Shown here piece by piece: positions 26,389 to 34,988 of a DNA stretch of 64,000 nt (positions are counted from its first letter, which is position 1; each line of letters opens with the position of its first letter). The position numbers and the translations under genes were made by a program. Where the stretch lies: contig NZ_JAACZO010000059.1 of the NCBI RefSeq assembly GCF_010993975.1, forward strand, positions 1 through 64,000, read 5' to 3'. The notes beneath the pieces are model-generated. The model ran no database searches. It was not told where the DNA came from and worked only from the letters and a program-made list of their open reading frames with translations. The DNA comes from Halomonas faecis (GTDB lineage Bacteria; Pseudomonadota; Gammaproteobacteria; Pseudomonadales; Halomonadaceae).

Positions 26389-27291
26389 ATGACAGCGCGC
26401 AAGCCAGAGCCATCGGGCAGCAAGGGTGAGGCCCGGCACGCGCCGGCGGCACCCGCCCGGCGCCGGTTTCTCGCCAAAATGGCGGGCACCGCCTGCGGTG
26501 CGGCGCTGGTGGGCATGGGCGTGGGCCTCTACTCGCGCAGCGCGGCGCCGCTGGCGCCGCATGCCCTGCGGCCCCCCGGGGCACTGGCCGAAGCGGACTT
26601 TCTCTCGGCCTGCGTACGCTGCGGGCTGTGCGTACGCGACTGCCCCTTCGACACCCTGCGCCTGGCCGAGCTGGGCGATCCGGCCGCACCGACGGGCACG
26701 CCCTATTTCGTGGCGCGTGAGATTCCCTGCGAGATGTGCGACCCGATCTACTGCGTGGAGGCCTGCCCCACCGACGCCCTGGACCCGGCCCTCACCGACA
26801 TCGACGCGGCGCGCATGGGCCTGGCGGTGGTGGTGGACGAGGAGACCTGTCTCGCCTTTCAGGGCCTGCGCTGCGAGGTGTGCTTCAACGTCTGCCCGGT
26901 ACGGGGCGAAGCGATCACCCTGGAGCAACGGCACAACCTGCGTACCGGGCAGCACTCGCAGTTCGTGCCGGTGGTGCATTCGACGGCCTGCACCGGCTGC
27001 GGCAAGTGCGAACACGCCTGCATCACCGAAGAGGCGGCCATCAAGGTGCTGCCGCTCTCGCTGGCCAAGGGCGGCCTGGGGGAGCACTACCGTTTCGGGC
27101 TCGACGAGAAGGAGCGTGCCGGCGAGAGCCTGCTCGCCCCGGACGAGCAGCACCGCTACCACCTGCCCGAGGGCGTGGACTACCAGCTCGACGACGGTGG
27201 CCTGATGCCCGGAGGGGAACCGCCTGCCGAGCCCTTTGGCGACGACGCGCTCGATACCTTGAACCGAGGACTGGAGAGTGGCGATGGCTAG
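26389..27291 (+). CDS. napG: Ferredoxin-type quinol oxidation protein NapG
   Basis: A periplasmic-side iron-sulfur protein of 300 residues with four 4Fe-4S motifs: [35 protein letters not shown] and [12 protein letters not shown]. An N-terminal [19 protein letters not shown] is Tat-like (RRRF rather than RRxF with a typical K). With NapH it passes quinol electrons toward NapC/NapB and NapA. The ATG at 26389 has GGGAGGGA upstream. It overlaps napH by 8 bases. Confidence 0.9.
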   Translation: MTARKPEPSGSKGEARHAPAAPARRRFLAKMAGTACGAALVGMGVGLYSRSAAPLAPHALRPPGALAEADFLSACVRCGLCVRDCPFDTLRLAELGDPAAPTGTPYFVAREIPCEMCDPIYCVEACPTDALDPALTDIDAARMGLAVVVDEETCLAFQGLRCEVCFNVCPVRGEAITLEQRHNLRTGQHSQFVPVVHSTACTGCGKCEHACITEEAAIKVLPLSLAKGGLGEHYRFGLDEKERAGESLLAPDEQHRYHLPEGVDYQLDDGGLMPGGEPPAEPFGDDALDTLNRGLESGDG

Positions 27292-28180
27292 ACAAGAACG
27301 CCCCGGCCGGCGTATGGCCCGCGAGCGAGGCTGGTGGCCGGCCCACCGCTTCCTGGTGTTGCGGCGGCTCACTCAGGCCGGCGTGCTGGGCCTGTTCCTG
27401 CTCGGTCCCCTGGCCGGGTTGTGGATCGTCAAGGGCAACCTGGCTTCCAGCCTGACCCTGGGTGTGCTACCGCTCAGCGACCCCTACCTGCTGCTGCAGT
27501 CGCTGGCAGCCGGGCATGTGATGGGCCTGACCGCCTGGGTCGGGGCGCTGATCGTGCTCGGTATCTACCTGCTGCTCGGCGGGCGGGTGTACTGCGCCTG
27601 GGTGTGCCCGATCAACATCGTCACCGATACGGCAGCCTGGCTGCGGCGGCGCCTGGGCATCACCCACACGGCCAAATTCTCGCGCGCCACGCGCTACTGG
27701 TTGCTCGGCGCCACGCTGGCGATGGCCCTGATGACGGGCAGCCTGGCCTGGGAGTGGGTAAACCCCGTTTCCATCGTGTTTCGCAGCCTGGTATTCGGCG
27801 TCGGCCTGGCATGGGGCGTGGTGGTGGCGATCTTCCTGTTCGACCTGCTGGTCGCCCGGCGCGGCTGGTGCAGCCACCTGTGCCCCATGGGTGCCTTCTA
27901 CAGCCTGCCGGGGCAGCTTGCGCTGCTGCGCGTCAACGCCGCCGGCCGCGAGCGCTGCGACGACTGCATGGATTGCTACGCCGTCTGCCCCGAGCCACAG
28001 GTGATCTCGCCCGCACTCAAGCCCCGCGACGAGAGCGCCAGCGTGGTGATCCGCTCCGCACAGTGCACCAATTGCGCCCGCTGCATCGATGTGTGCAGCC
28101 AGGATGTCTTCGCCTTCGGCAGCCGCTTCGTCGCTACCGAGCCTACCCGTGATCGTCACAAGAGGGAGATAGCTCCATGA
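27284..28180 (+). CDS. napH: Membrane ferredoxin-type protein NapH
   Basis: Membrane quinol dehydrogenase component, about 298 residues, with four or five hydrophobic segments. Two C-x3-C-P motifs of the NapH/NosR type are present, CAWVCPIN and [11 protein letters not shown], and two 4Fe-4S motifs near the C-terminus: [12 protein letters not shown] and [11 protein letters not shown]. The ATG at 27284 has GGAG seven bases upstream; a GTG at 27278 is possible. The stop overlaps napB as ATGA. Confidence 0.9.
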   Translation: MARQERPGRRMARERGWWPAHRFLVLRRLTQAGVLGLFLLGPLAGLWIVKGNLASSLTLGVLPLSDPYLLLQSLAAGHVMGLTAWVGALIVLGIYLLLGGRVYCAWVCPINIVTDTAAWLRRRLGITHTAKFSRATRYWLLGATLAMALMTGSLAWEWVNPVSIVFRSLVFGVGLAWGVVVAIFLFDLLVARRGWCSHLCPMGAFYSLPGQLALLRVNAAGRERCDDCMDCYAVCPEPQVISPALKPRDESASVVIRSAQCTNCARCIDVCSQDVFAFGSRFVATEPTRDRHKREIAP

Positions 28181-28638
28181 ACCGCACCCGCATGAACGTC
28201 CGGGCGTGCTGGCCCGGCCTGCTGCTCGTCATCGTCTCGCTGATGGCATCGCTCGCCTGGGGAGAAGAGATGGAATCACTGCGCGGCGCCAAGCCGCTGG
28301 ACGCCGGCGACCTGCCGCCGCAGGTACATCGCTTCGAAGAGGGAGAACGCTTTTCGCGCAACTACGTGCAGCAACCACCGCTGGTGCCCCACGAGGTGGA
28401 GCGCTACCAGATCGATACCCGCGCCAACCGCTGCCTGTCGTGCCACAGCTGGGCGAATCATCGTCGCGAGCTGGCACCCAAGGTCAGCCGCACCCATTTC
28501 CAGGACCGCGACGGCAACGACCAGTCCAACATCTCCTCACGCTACTACTTCTGCAACCAGTGCCACGTACCGCAGGCGGATGCCAAGCCGCTGATCGACA
28601 ACCTGTTCCAGCCGCTGCAGACGCTGCGCGCCGAGTGA
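28177..28638 (+). CDS. napB: Periplasmic nitrate reductase, dihaem cytochrome c subunit
   Basis: Small electron-transfer subunit of NapAB, 153 residues, with a signal peptide ending near residue 29 and two haem c sites, CLSCH (86-90) and CNQCH (126-130). Histidines such as those in PHEV and RTHF are the likely distal ligands. It receives electrons from NapC and passes them to NapA. The start overlaps the napH stop as ATGA. Confidence 0.92.
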   Translation: MNRTRMNVRACWPGLLLVIVSLMASLAWGEEMESLRGAKPLDAGDLPPQVHRFEEGERFSRNYVQQPPLVPHEVERYQIDTRANRCLSCHSWANHRRELAPKVSRTHFQDRDGNDQSNISSRYYFCNQCHVPQADAKPLIDNLFQPLQTLRAE

Positions 28639-28703
28639 GGGTCACCGCTGCCGAGCGTGACGAACCATGACCAGTGGCATCCGGGCAAAAGGGGGAGATT
28701 GCT

Positions 28704-29351
28704 ATGTCCAAGGACCAAAGAGACAAGGATACGACGCCGAAGCGGGGGCCGCGCCGCTGGTGGGCGGCGCTGCGGCGGCCCAGTGCGCGCTACTCGCTGG
28801 GCGGTTTGCTGGCCGTGGGCCTCGTGGCCGGCATCGTGCTGTGGGGCGGCTTTCACACGGTGGTGGAAGCCACCAACACGGAAGCCTTCTGCGTGTCGTG
28901 CCACGAGATGGGCGACAACGTCTATCCCGAATACAAGCAGACCGGCCACTACGCCAACCGCACCGGCGTGCGGGCCACCTGCTCCGACTGCCACGTGCCC
29001 GACGCCTGGGGACCCAAGATGGTGCGCAAGATCGTCGCCAGCCGCGAGCTGTGGCACAAGGCGCTGGGCAGCATCGACACACCCGAGAAATTCGAGGCCA
29101 AGCGCCTCGAACTCGCCCAGCGCGTGTGGGACACCATGGAGCGCACCGACTCGCGCGAGTGCCGCAACTGCCACGACTTCGAGTCCATGGATTACATGGA
29201 CCAGACGGACCGCGCCCTGCGCCGCCACCAGCAGGCCGAAGAGCAGGGCGACACCTGCATTAGCTGCCACAAGGGCATCGCGCACAAGCTGCCGGACATG
29301 AGCGAGGTGGACCCCAGCCTGGCGCCAGGAGGCCTCGAGGGCGAAGGGTGA
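28704..29351 (+). CDS. napC: Membrane-anchored tetrahaem cytochrome NapC
   Basis: NapC/NirT-family quinol dehydrogenase of 215 residues. One N-terminal membrane anchor (about 31-50) is followed by four haem c sites: CVSCH (63-67), CSDCH (93-97), CRNCH (about 153) and CISCH (about 188). It oxidises membrane quinol and feeds NapB. The ATG at 28704 follows GGGGGAG. It is the last gene of napDAGHBC; a strong terminator follows. napF and napE are not present here. Confidence 0.92.
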   Translation: MSKDQRDKDTTPKRGPRRWWAALRRPSARYSLGGLLAVGLVAGIVLWGGFHTVVEATNTEAFCVSCHEMGDNVYPEYKQTGHYANRTGVRATCSDCHVPDAWGPKMVRKIVASRELWHKALGSIDTPEKFEAKRLELAQRVWDTMERTDSRECRNCHDFESMDYMDQTDRALRRHQQAEEQGDTCISCHKGIAHKLPDMSEVDPSLAPGGLEGEG

Positions 29352-29358
29352 GTTGTCG

Positions 29359-29405
29359 GCGGCGCAGTTCGTGCTATCTCCCGAAGGACTGCGCCGCTGC
29401 TTTTT
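29359..29405 (+). terminator. Intrinsic terminator of the nap operon
   Basis: GCGGCGCAGT (29359-29368) pairs perfectly with ACTGCGCCGC (29388-29397), followed by TGC and five T. It begins 8 bases after the napC stop and also lies between convergent napC and the WYL regulator gene. Confidence 0.85.
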
Positions 29406-29411
29406 ATGCGC

Positions 29412-30281
29412 TCAAGACCAGCCGATCCACTCGACGATGGCTGGGCGATTGGCAATCTCGATCTGCTGGGCCCGCGGCTCGGTCTCGACGTGATGGGGGT
29501 TGATCCCCAGCTCGCGCAACGCATACAGCACCAGGGGGCCGCGGCACGCCAGAGTCAGTTCGCCATCCGTCATGCCGTAGTCGGCCGCAATCAGTGCCTG
29601 CTCCTCCGACGGTAGTCGTCGGTCGGGAATCAGGCGCACCTCCACCTGGGTACGCCAGGCCGAGTCTTCGGCGATGCCGTGATCGCCCAGCATGTCGCCG
29701 CACGGTTCCGGCACGCCCTGGAAACGGCTGAGCACGAAGTCGCGATAGTTGCGGTGCTTCTCGCAGAAGGCCCGCACGTGCCAACGGCCTGCGGCCAACA
29801 CCAGGGTATGGGGCACGATGATGCGTTCTTCGCCGCCCGGGCTGGTGAACGACGCGTAAGTGACTTCCAGGCGCTGCCCGTCGCGCGCGGCCTTGACGAT
29901 TTCGCGCACCACCTGCGGCGAGACCTTGCGGCTGGGCAGCGGCAACGACTCCGTGGTCGCCGGCCCCAGGCTCAGCCCGGCAAAGGGCGACTCCGGCGCC
30001 TGATCGGAACCCATCAGATGTAGGTACTCTTCAACCCGGCCCTGGATGAATCGGGGCGCAAAGGAGTCGGTGGGGAGAAAGCCCTTGCGCGACTCATCGT
30101 AGACGAGGTTGCCCGGCGCCACGGCGCGGTACTGACGCAGTACCTTCTGCGACTGCTGGCGGCCGATGCCGAACGCCTCACCGACTTGATGGGCCACCAC
30201 GCGCCCTTCCCACAACGCCAGGGTCTCGATCAGCCGATAGCGGGCCAGGGTATCCCAGCCGATTGCCGGGGTATCTGGCAT
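29412..30281 (-). CDS. WYL-domain transcriptional regulator next to the cas genes
   Basis: About 289 residues: an N-terminal winged-helix part (about 1-75, ARYRLIETLALWEGRV), a WYL ligand-binding domain near 120-195 (LEVTYASFTSPGGEERIIVPHTLVLAAGRWHVRAFC) and a C-terminal extension to the end. This order and size resemble the BrxR/CapW group that controls BREX, CBASS and other defence loci, though WYL proteins also control ordinary genes. It is transcribed divergently from cas3, with several inverted repeats between them, so control of this CRISPR-Cas locus is a reasonable inference. The ATG at 30281 follows AAGGAG. Confidence 0.8.
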   Translation of the reverse strand: MPDTPAIGWDTLARYRLIETLALWEGRVVAHQVGEAFGIGRQQSQKVLRQYRAVAPGNLVYDESRKGFLPTDSFAPRFIQGRVEEYLHLMGSDQAPESPFAGLSLGPATTESLPLPSRKVSPQVVREIVKAARDGQRLEVTYASFTSPGGEERIIVPHTLVLAAGRWHVRAFCEKHRNYRDFVLSRFQGVPEPCGDMLGDHGIAEDSAWRTQVEVRLIPDRRLPSEEQALIAADYGMTDGELTLACRGPLVLYALRELGINPHHVETEPRAQQIEIANRPAIVEWIGWS

Positions 30282-30317
30282 GGGGAGACTCCTTCCGTCC
30301 ATGGTGGAAGGCCAGCA

Positions 30318-30365
30318 TGACTCAAGTCAGAGTCGGGTTGAAGAATACGCTGGTCGTATGACCAG
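30318..30365. promoter_or_regulatory. Inverted repeats between the WYL regulator and cas3
   Basis: Three short inverted repeats cluster here: TGACT-CA-AGTCA (30318-30329), the overlapping GACTC-N6-GAGTC (30319-30334), and CTGGTC-GTAT-GACCAG (30350-30365). They lie 66-113 bases before the cas3 ATG and are candidate operators for the divergent WYL regulator. No convincing promoter boxes for cas3 were identified by eye. Confidence 0.45.
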
Positions 30366-30430
30366 TGGGTGGCGAGGAAGTGTTAGGGGTGCTTGTATGA
30401 AGAGCGTGGTTGCCATTCGGAGAGACAGGG

Positions 30431-33118
30431 ATGTCGTATTACCTTTACTGGGGCAAGGCGAAACCGGCGGACGTGGGCGATAGCTGCCATCTTTTGCCTT
30501 ATCACAGTCTGGATGTCGCTGCCGTAGGTTGGTATTTGCTGGCGCCGGAGCGGCCTTTGACGAAGCGGTTGGCTGGTCAGTTGGACATGCCACCGGAAGC
30601 GTTGCGCCGTTTTTTCGTCTTTCTGCTGGGGCTGCACGATCTCGGCAAGTTCGCGCGTGCCTTTCAGGGATTGGCTCGGCCGGAGGGCGTTAAGCTGGTT
30701 CCCCCGATCGAGCGATTGGCCTATACCGAGCGCCATGACCGGCTGGGGGCCTTGCTGTGGCAGTCATGCTGGATCGAGTGGCTGCAGGACGGCGCGTTGC
30801 GCTGGCCCGATCGAGGCCTCGACCGCAAGGCGCGTCGACAGCTCAGCGAGACGTTGCGGGTCATCCTGGCCCCGATGTTTGGCCATCATGGTCAGCCGGT
30901 GGAAGCCGGTCGGCTCGAGCCGATGGAATTCTTCGGACACGACGATAGTGCCTCAGATATCGAAGCGGCGCGTCAGTTCATCGCAGACTGGGCCGGCCTG
31001 ATCGATATCGACTGGCAGTGCGACAAGCTGGTCTCTCCGGAATGGCGAGAGGCTTTCCTGCCCCTGAGCTGGACGGTCGCCGGCTGGGCGACCCTCAGCG
31101 ATTGGCTGGGGTCGAATCGCGACCATTTCACTTACTGCCAGAAACCAATGCCGCTGGCCGATTACTGGCCCATCGCACTCGAACGGGCCGAACTGGCACT
31201 GCAGGAGAGCGGATTCGCGCACCCTCCCGAACCGGTGCCTTATGCTGGCCTTGCCAGCTGGTTCGATGGCCAGCCGGTCACACCGACCCCGCTGCAGCGG
31301 GAGGCCGAGGCCCTCCCCATCGGCGATGGTCCCCAACTGTTTGTCCTCGAGGACGTGACTGGCGCCGGCAAGACCGAGGCGGCTTGCATCCTTGCCCAGC
31401 GGCTGCTGGCCGTGGGGCATGGCGAGGGACTGTACTTCGCCTTGCCGACCATGGCGACCTCTAACGCCATGTATGAGCGGTTGGGAGATCTGCATCAACG
31501 TTTCTATGCTGCGTCGTCTCGTCCTTCCTTCGTGCTGGCCCATGGCGCTCGCGAACTGAATGATACCTTCGTGAAGGCCGTGGCCGCGGAGCAGCCAGAA
31601 GACTGGGACTACGCCGCCGATGACATGACGGCCACTACGCGCTGTAACCGCTGGCTGGCCGACTCTCGCAAAAAGTCCCTGCTGGCCGATGTGGGGGTGG
31701 GCACCATCGACCAGGCGCTGATGGGGCTGCTGCCGTTTCGGCATCAGTCGCTGCGTCTGTACGGCCTGGCGCGCAAGGTCCTGATCGTCGATGAGGTGCA
31801 TGCTTACGATCACTACATGCAGACCCTGCTCCATCAGCAGCTGGCGTATCACGCGCGCCAGGGCGGCAGTGCCATCCTGCTGACCGCGACCTTGCCGCAT
31901 GGCATGCGGGAGGCCCTGGCCGTGGCATGGCGCGAGGGGTTGGGGCAGACACCGGCCGCGCTGCAGGAAGAGGCGTTCCCGCTGTTGACCCAGGTTGGTC
32001 ATGACCTAGAGCGAGAAACCCCTCTGGCGACACGCCCCGAAGTCGTTCGAGAGGTGGGCATCGACTGGCTGACCGCGGAGGAGCAGGCGCTCGACACCGT
32101 GATGGCGGCGGTAGAGGCAGGGGAGTGCGTCGCCTGGGTGCGCAATACCGTGGACGATGCCATTCGCGCCTATGAACAGCTACGCCTGCGCCATCCTGAT
32201 CCCGAGCGCTGCCTGCTGTTCCATAGCCGCTTCGCTATGGTGGATCGCCAGCGTATCGAGTCGGACGTCATCGAGCGGCTGGGCAAGGCTTCCACCCCTG
32301 GTCAACGCCGTGGCCAGGTGCTGATCAGTACCCAGGTCTTCCAGGAATCCCTGGACTGCGACGTGGACCTCATGATCAGCGATCTTGCCCCCATCGATCT
32401 TCTGATTCAGCGTGCTGGGCGCCTGCAGCGCCATGTAAGAGGCCAGCGTCGTGACCCTATTCTCGCCGTACTAGCGCCGAAGTGGAGTGACACACCGGAT
32501 GCCCAGTGGCTGAAGCGCGCTCTGCCGGGTACCCAGGCGGTGTATCGCGATACCTCTCTGCTATGGCTGACCCAGCGCGTGCTGCGTGAACTCGGCGCGA
32601 TCCGTATGCCCGATGAGGCGCGGACCCTGATCGAGAGCGTTTACGGCCAGGTCGCCGACCTGGTGCCCGATGATCTTCAGGATGCGCGTATCGAGCAGTA
32701 CGGCATGAAACGCGTGGCCGTCTCGATGGCCAACTTCAACGCCCTGTCACTCGAGCAGGGCTATCTTCGTCATCCCGAGCTCGATCAGTGGCAGGAAGAG
32801 CTGGAGATCGGCACTCGACTGGTCGACGAACCGACGCTCAACGTCGTACTGCTCAAGTGCACAGCCGATGGCGAACTGGCGCTGTGGGCCGAGGGCGAGC
32901 GCCATGCCGCCATGCTTAGCCAGGTCAAGCTGCGGCAGAGCCAGGCGGAGAAGCTGGCGGACCTCCCGGTCGACCATCAGGCTCAGTGGGAGGCACTTCA
33001 GGAACGCTACAAGGCGTTGCGTTTCACCCGCCCCTGGCTGGTCGAGGCCGATAGCGATTGCGCCTATGACGCCCAGTGGGGGGTGAGGTTTTCAAAAGAG
33101 TGGGAAAATCCCCGCTGA
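30431..33118 (+). CDS. cas3: Type I-E Cas3 nuclease-helicase
   Basis: Recruited to Cascade R-loops to nick, unwind and degrade target DNA. About 895 residues. The N-terminal HD nuclease has the histidines of HLLPYHSLD (20-25) and HDLGK near 78. The helicase has Walker A DVTGAGKTEAA near 308, the DEAH-type box DEVHAYD near 453, LLTATLP, and motif VI QRAGRLQRH. The ATG at 30431 has GGAGA in front; a TTG at 30410 is less likely. Its last codons, including TGA at 33116-33118, overlap a CRISPR-repeat-like hairpin on the other strand. cas3 is separated from cas8e by 187 bases and appears to have its own promoter. Confidence 0.95.
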   Translation: MSYYLYWGKAKPADVGDSCHLLPYHSLDVAAVGWYLLAPERPLTKRLAGQLDMPPEALRRFFVFLLGLHDLGKFARAFQGLARPEGVKLVPPIERLAYTERHDRLGALLWQSCWIEWLQDGALRWPDRGLDRKARRQLSETLRVILAPMFGHHGQPVEAGRLEPMEFFGHDDSASDIEAARQFIADWAGLIDIDWQCDKLVSPEWREAFLPLSWTVAGWATLSDWLGSNRDHFTYCQKPMPLADYWPIALERAELALQESGFAHPPEPVPYAGLASWFDGQPVTPTPLQREAEALPIGDGPQLFVLEDVTGAGKTEAACILAQRLLAVGHGEGLYFALPTMATSNAMYERLGDLHQRFYAASSRPSFVLAHGARELNDTFVKAVAAEQPEDWDYAADDMTATTRCNRWLADSRKKSLLADVGVGTIDQALMGLLPFRHQSLRLYGLARKVLIVDEVHAYDHYMQTLLHQQLAYHARQGGSAILLTATLPHGMREALAVAWREGLGQTPAALQEEAFPLLTQVGHDLERETPLATRPEVVREVGIDWLTAEEQALDTVMAAVEAGECVAWVRNTVDDAIRAYEQLRLRHPDPERCLLFHSRFAMVDRQRIESDVIERLGKASTPGQRRGQVLISTQVFQESLDCDVDLMISDLAPIDLLIQRAGRLQRHVRGQRRDPILAVLAPKWSDTPDAQWLKRALPGTQAVYRDTSLLWLTQRVLRELGAIRMPDEARTLIESVYGQVADLVPDDLQDARIEQYGMKRVAVSMANFNALSLEQGYLRHPELDQWQEELEIGTRLVDEPTLNVVLLKCTADGELALWAEGERHAAMLSQVKLRQSQAEKLADLPVDHQAQWEALQERYKALRFTRPWLVEADSDCAYDAQWGVRFSKEWENPR

Positions 33119-33179
33119 CGCGGGGAACGTGTTGGCGTCTGAGCCAATAACGGTTCATCCCCATGCAGATGAGGAGCGC
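33102..33179 (-). CRISPR. Degenerate two-repeat mini-CRISPR, candidate autoregulatory guide (CreR/CreA-like)
   Basis: Read on the minus strand: first repeat at 33179-33151, a 20-nt spacer-like sequence TTATTGGCTCAGACGCCAAC at 33150-33131, second repeat at 33130-33102. In the first, the stem is CCTCAT-CTGC-ATGGGG at exactly the positions of the main-array stem CCCCGC-N4-GCGGGG: two pairs changed G-C/C-G to A-T/T-A together and one became G-U. It ends ATGAACCG, a normal type I-E 5' handle. The second keeps CCCCGC and GCGGGG exactly, but its last 8 bases (ATTTTCCC) have decayed. That is what selection for one crRNA would allow: the handle is needed only from the first repeat and the 3' hairpin only from the second. 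The guide matches the cas8e promoter region. Transcription is not shown. Confidence 0.75.
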
Positions 33180-33215
33180 CAGCGATCATCCCACTACATC
33201 GCGGTTGTCGTCCAT

Positions 33216-33265
33216 TATGTCGTTTGAGCAAATAACTTGACGTTCCCTTTATTGCCTTCTAGCTT
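33216..33265 (+). promoter_or_regulatory. cas8e promoter with PAM-flanked match to the mini-CRISPR guide
   Basis: Predicted -35 TTGACG (33237-33242) and -10 TAGCTT (33260-33265), 17 bases apart; the -10 is weak. On the minus strand, 33235-33216 reads TTATTTGCTCAAACGACATA and is preceded by AAG (33238-33236), a type I-E PAM overlapping the -35. It agrees with the mini-CRISPR guide at 15 of 20 positions: 1-5, 7-11, 13-15 and 17-18. Mismatches are at 6, 12, 16, 19 and 20. Cascade bound here would cover the promoter of cas8e-cas2. Confidence 0.65.
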
Positions 33266-33305
33266 TACTTCAGCTTTGGCGCTTTGACATAGAGGAATAG
33301 AGCCA

Positions 33306-34988
33306 GTGAACCTGCTTAATGCCCCTTGGTTTCCTTTCCGCACCAGGGAAGGAAGCGTCGTCTACCGGCCGCCCACGGCGATGGCCGATCCCGAGATCGT
33401 CGATCTTGCCCTGCCTCGAGCCGACTTCCAGGGCGCCGCCTATCAGTTTCTAATCGGACTGCTGCAGACCGCGCTGCCGCCGCAGGGTCACGGCGACTGG
33501 CTGGACCGCTTTATTGAGCCGCCCAGCATTGAAGAGCTGGAGGCCGCCTTCGCGCCCCTTGCCGATGCCTTCGAGCTGGATGGTGACGGTCCGCGCTTCA
33601 TGCAGGACCTCGACCCGCTCGACGACGTCAAGGACGGCACGGTCAGCGGCCTGCTGATCGATGCGCCAGGTGCTAACGGCATCAAGAACAACACCGACTT
33701 CTTTGTCAAGCGTGGGCGTGTCGAGGCGATGTGCGAGGATTGCGCCGCCCTGGCCCTGTTCACCATGCAGATCAATGCGCCCGCCGGTGGGGCTGGCATT
33801 CGCGTCGGCCTGCGAGGCGGCGGGCCACTGACCACCCTGGTGCTGCCCGAATCGCCCGATGCCAGCCTATGGTCCCGGCTGTGGCTGAACGTTGTGACGT
33901 CCAGGGCGCTGACGCGGTCCGGGCAGGCGTGGCAGGCACCTCGTACCGATGGCGAAACCCTGTTCCTGTGGGTGGCGCCGACCCGGGTCAGTGACAGGAA
34001 GGGGACCGAGGTCCTGCCTGAGGGCATGCATCCGCTGCACCCCTACTGGTCGATGCCGCGCCGTTTCCGGCTGCTGTTCGACGACGAGCCGTGTCGTTGC
34101 GATATCTGTGGACGGGAAGCTTCTCGCGTCGTGCGTCGTATCCGTGCCAAGAAGCAAGGTGCCAACTACGACGGACCCTGGTTGCACCCACTGACGCCTT
34201 ATCGCCGCGACCCCAAAAAGCCCAATGAGCCACCGCTGTCCACCAAGGGGCAGCCAGGAGGGCTGGGCTACCAGCACTGGTCGAATCTGGTACTGCAGGA
34301 TGCCGACACCAGCGGCGCGCTGCCCGCCCTGGTAGTGCAGGACTATGTCTCGGAAAAGGTGCGGGCCGTCGACGAGGAGCGCCGTTTCGGTGAGGAGATC
34401 GCCGCGCTGCTCAAGCATGCCCGACTGTGGGCCTTCGGCTATGACATGGACAACATGAAGCCCCGCGGCTGGTACAGCGCCGAGATGCCGCTGGTGGCCG
34501 TGCCTCCCGCGAAGCAGGAAAGACTGCGTAGCTGGGTGCAACAGTATATCGAACTGGCTCGCCAGATCGCCTGGATGGTGCGCACCCAGGTCAAGAATGC
34601 CTGGTTCGCCCGTCCTTCCGATGCCAAGGGCGATATGAGCCATATCGATCTGGCCTTCTATGACGTCACTCGCGGTGCCTTCTTTAACGCCTTATTCGAC
34701 TTCCAGAAAACGCTGATGGAGGCCGATGGTACTCAACGGCTGCCGTCCGAAGTGGCAGAAGCGTGGTATCGCACTCTGAAGCGTGAAGCGTTGGCACTGT
34801 TCGAAGAGCGGGCCTTGAGCGGTGCACTGGAGGCCGTGGACCTACAGCGTGCGACGGCGGCTCGGCGTCAGTTGCAGAGTTTCCTGGCCGGGCGCAGCAA
34901 GGGTAGCAAGGCCATTCGTCAATTTGCCGAGACCGGCGGCTTTGCCTTGGTCGCCGAGCCGGCAACCACCGAAGAGGGCGTGTCATGA
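33306..34988 (+). CDS. cas8e: Type I-E Cascade large subunit Cas8e (CasA/Cse1)
   Basis: Recognises the PAM, starts R-loop formation and recruits Cas3. 560 residues, slightly above the usual size. The N-terminus NLLNAPWFPFRTREG, then LPRADFQGAAYQFLIGLLQT, is the family signature. A zinc-finger-like CRCDICGREASR lies near residue 260, as in several Cse1 proteins (normally CxxC...CxxC). The start is GTG at 33306, with AGAGG about 10 bases upstream. Its end overlaps cas11 as ATGA. First gene of the cas8e-cas2 operon. Confidence 0.93.
   Translation: MNLLNAPWFPFRTREGSVVYRPPTAMADPEIVDLALPRADFQGAAYQFLIGLLQTALPPQGHGDWLDRFIEPPSIEELEAAFAPLADAFELDGDGPRFMQDLDPLDDVKDGTVSGLLIDAPGANGIKNNTDFFVKRGRVEAMCEDCAALALFTMQINAPAGGAGIRVGLRGGGPLTTLVLPESPDASLWSRLWLNVVTSRALTRSGQAWQAPRTDGETLFLWVAPTRVSDRKGTEVLPEGMHPLHPYWSMPRRFRLLFDDEPCRCDICGREASRVVRRIRAKKQGANYDGPWLHPLTPYRRDPKKPNEPPLSTKGQPGGLGYQHWSNLVLQDADTSGALPALVVQDYVSEKVRAVDEERRFGEEIAALLKHARLWAFGYDMDNMKPRGWYSAEMPLVAVPPAKQERLRSWVQQYIELARQIAWMVRTQVKNAWFARPSDAKGDMSHIDLAFYDVTRGAFFNALFDFQKTLMEADGTQRLPSEVAEAWYRTLKREALALFEERALSGALEAVDLQRATAARRQLQSFLAGRSKGSKAIRQFAETGGFALVAEPATTEEGVS

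Noticed and set aside
23679-26516. Antisense ORF of 945 residues opposite napA
   Set aside because: A GC-rich shadow frame: no recognisable domain, skewed Gly/His/Leu composition, and it exactly covers a certain gene.
33110-33126. Hairpin CCCCGC-TGAC-GCGGGG as a cas3 terminator
   Set aside because: No T-run follows on the plus strand, and its stem and spacing equal a CRISPR repeat.
33243-33305. A CreT-like small toxin RNA or mini-ORF between the guide target and cas8e
   Set aside because: The predicted transcript start leaves only about 35 bases before the cas8e GTG, with no separate start codon plus stop and no terminator. The promoter most simply drives cas8e, so self-control (CreR-like) fits better than a toxin pair.
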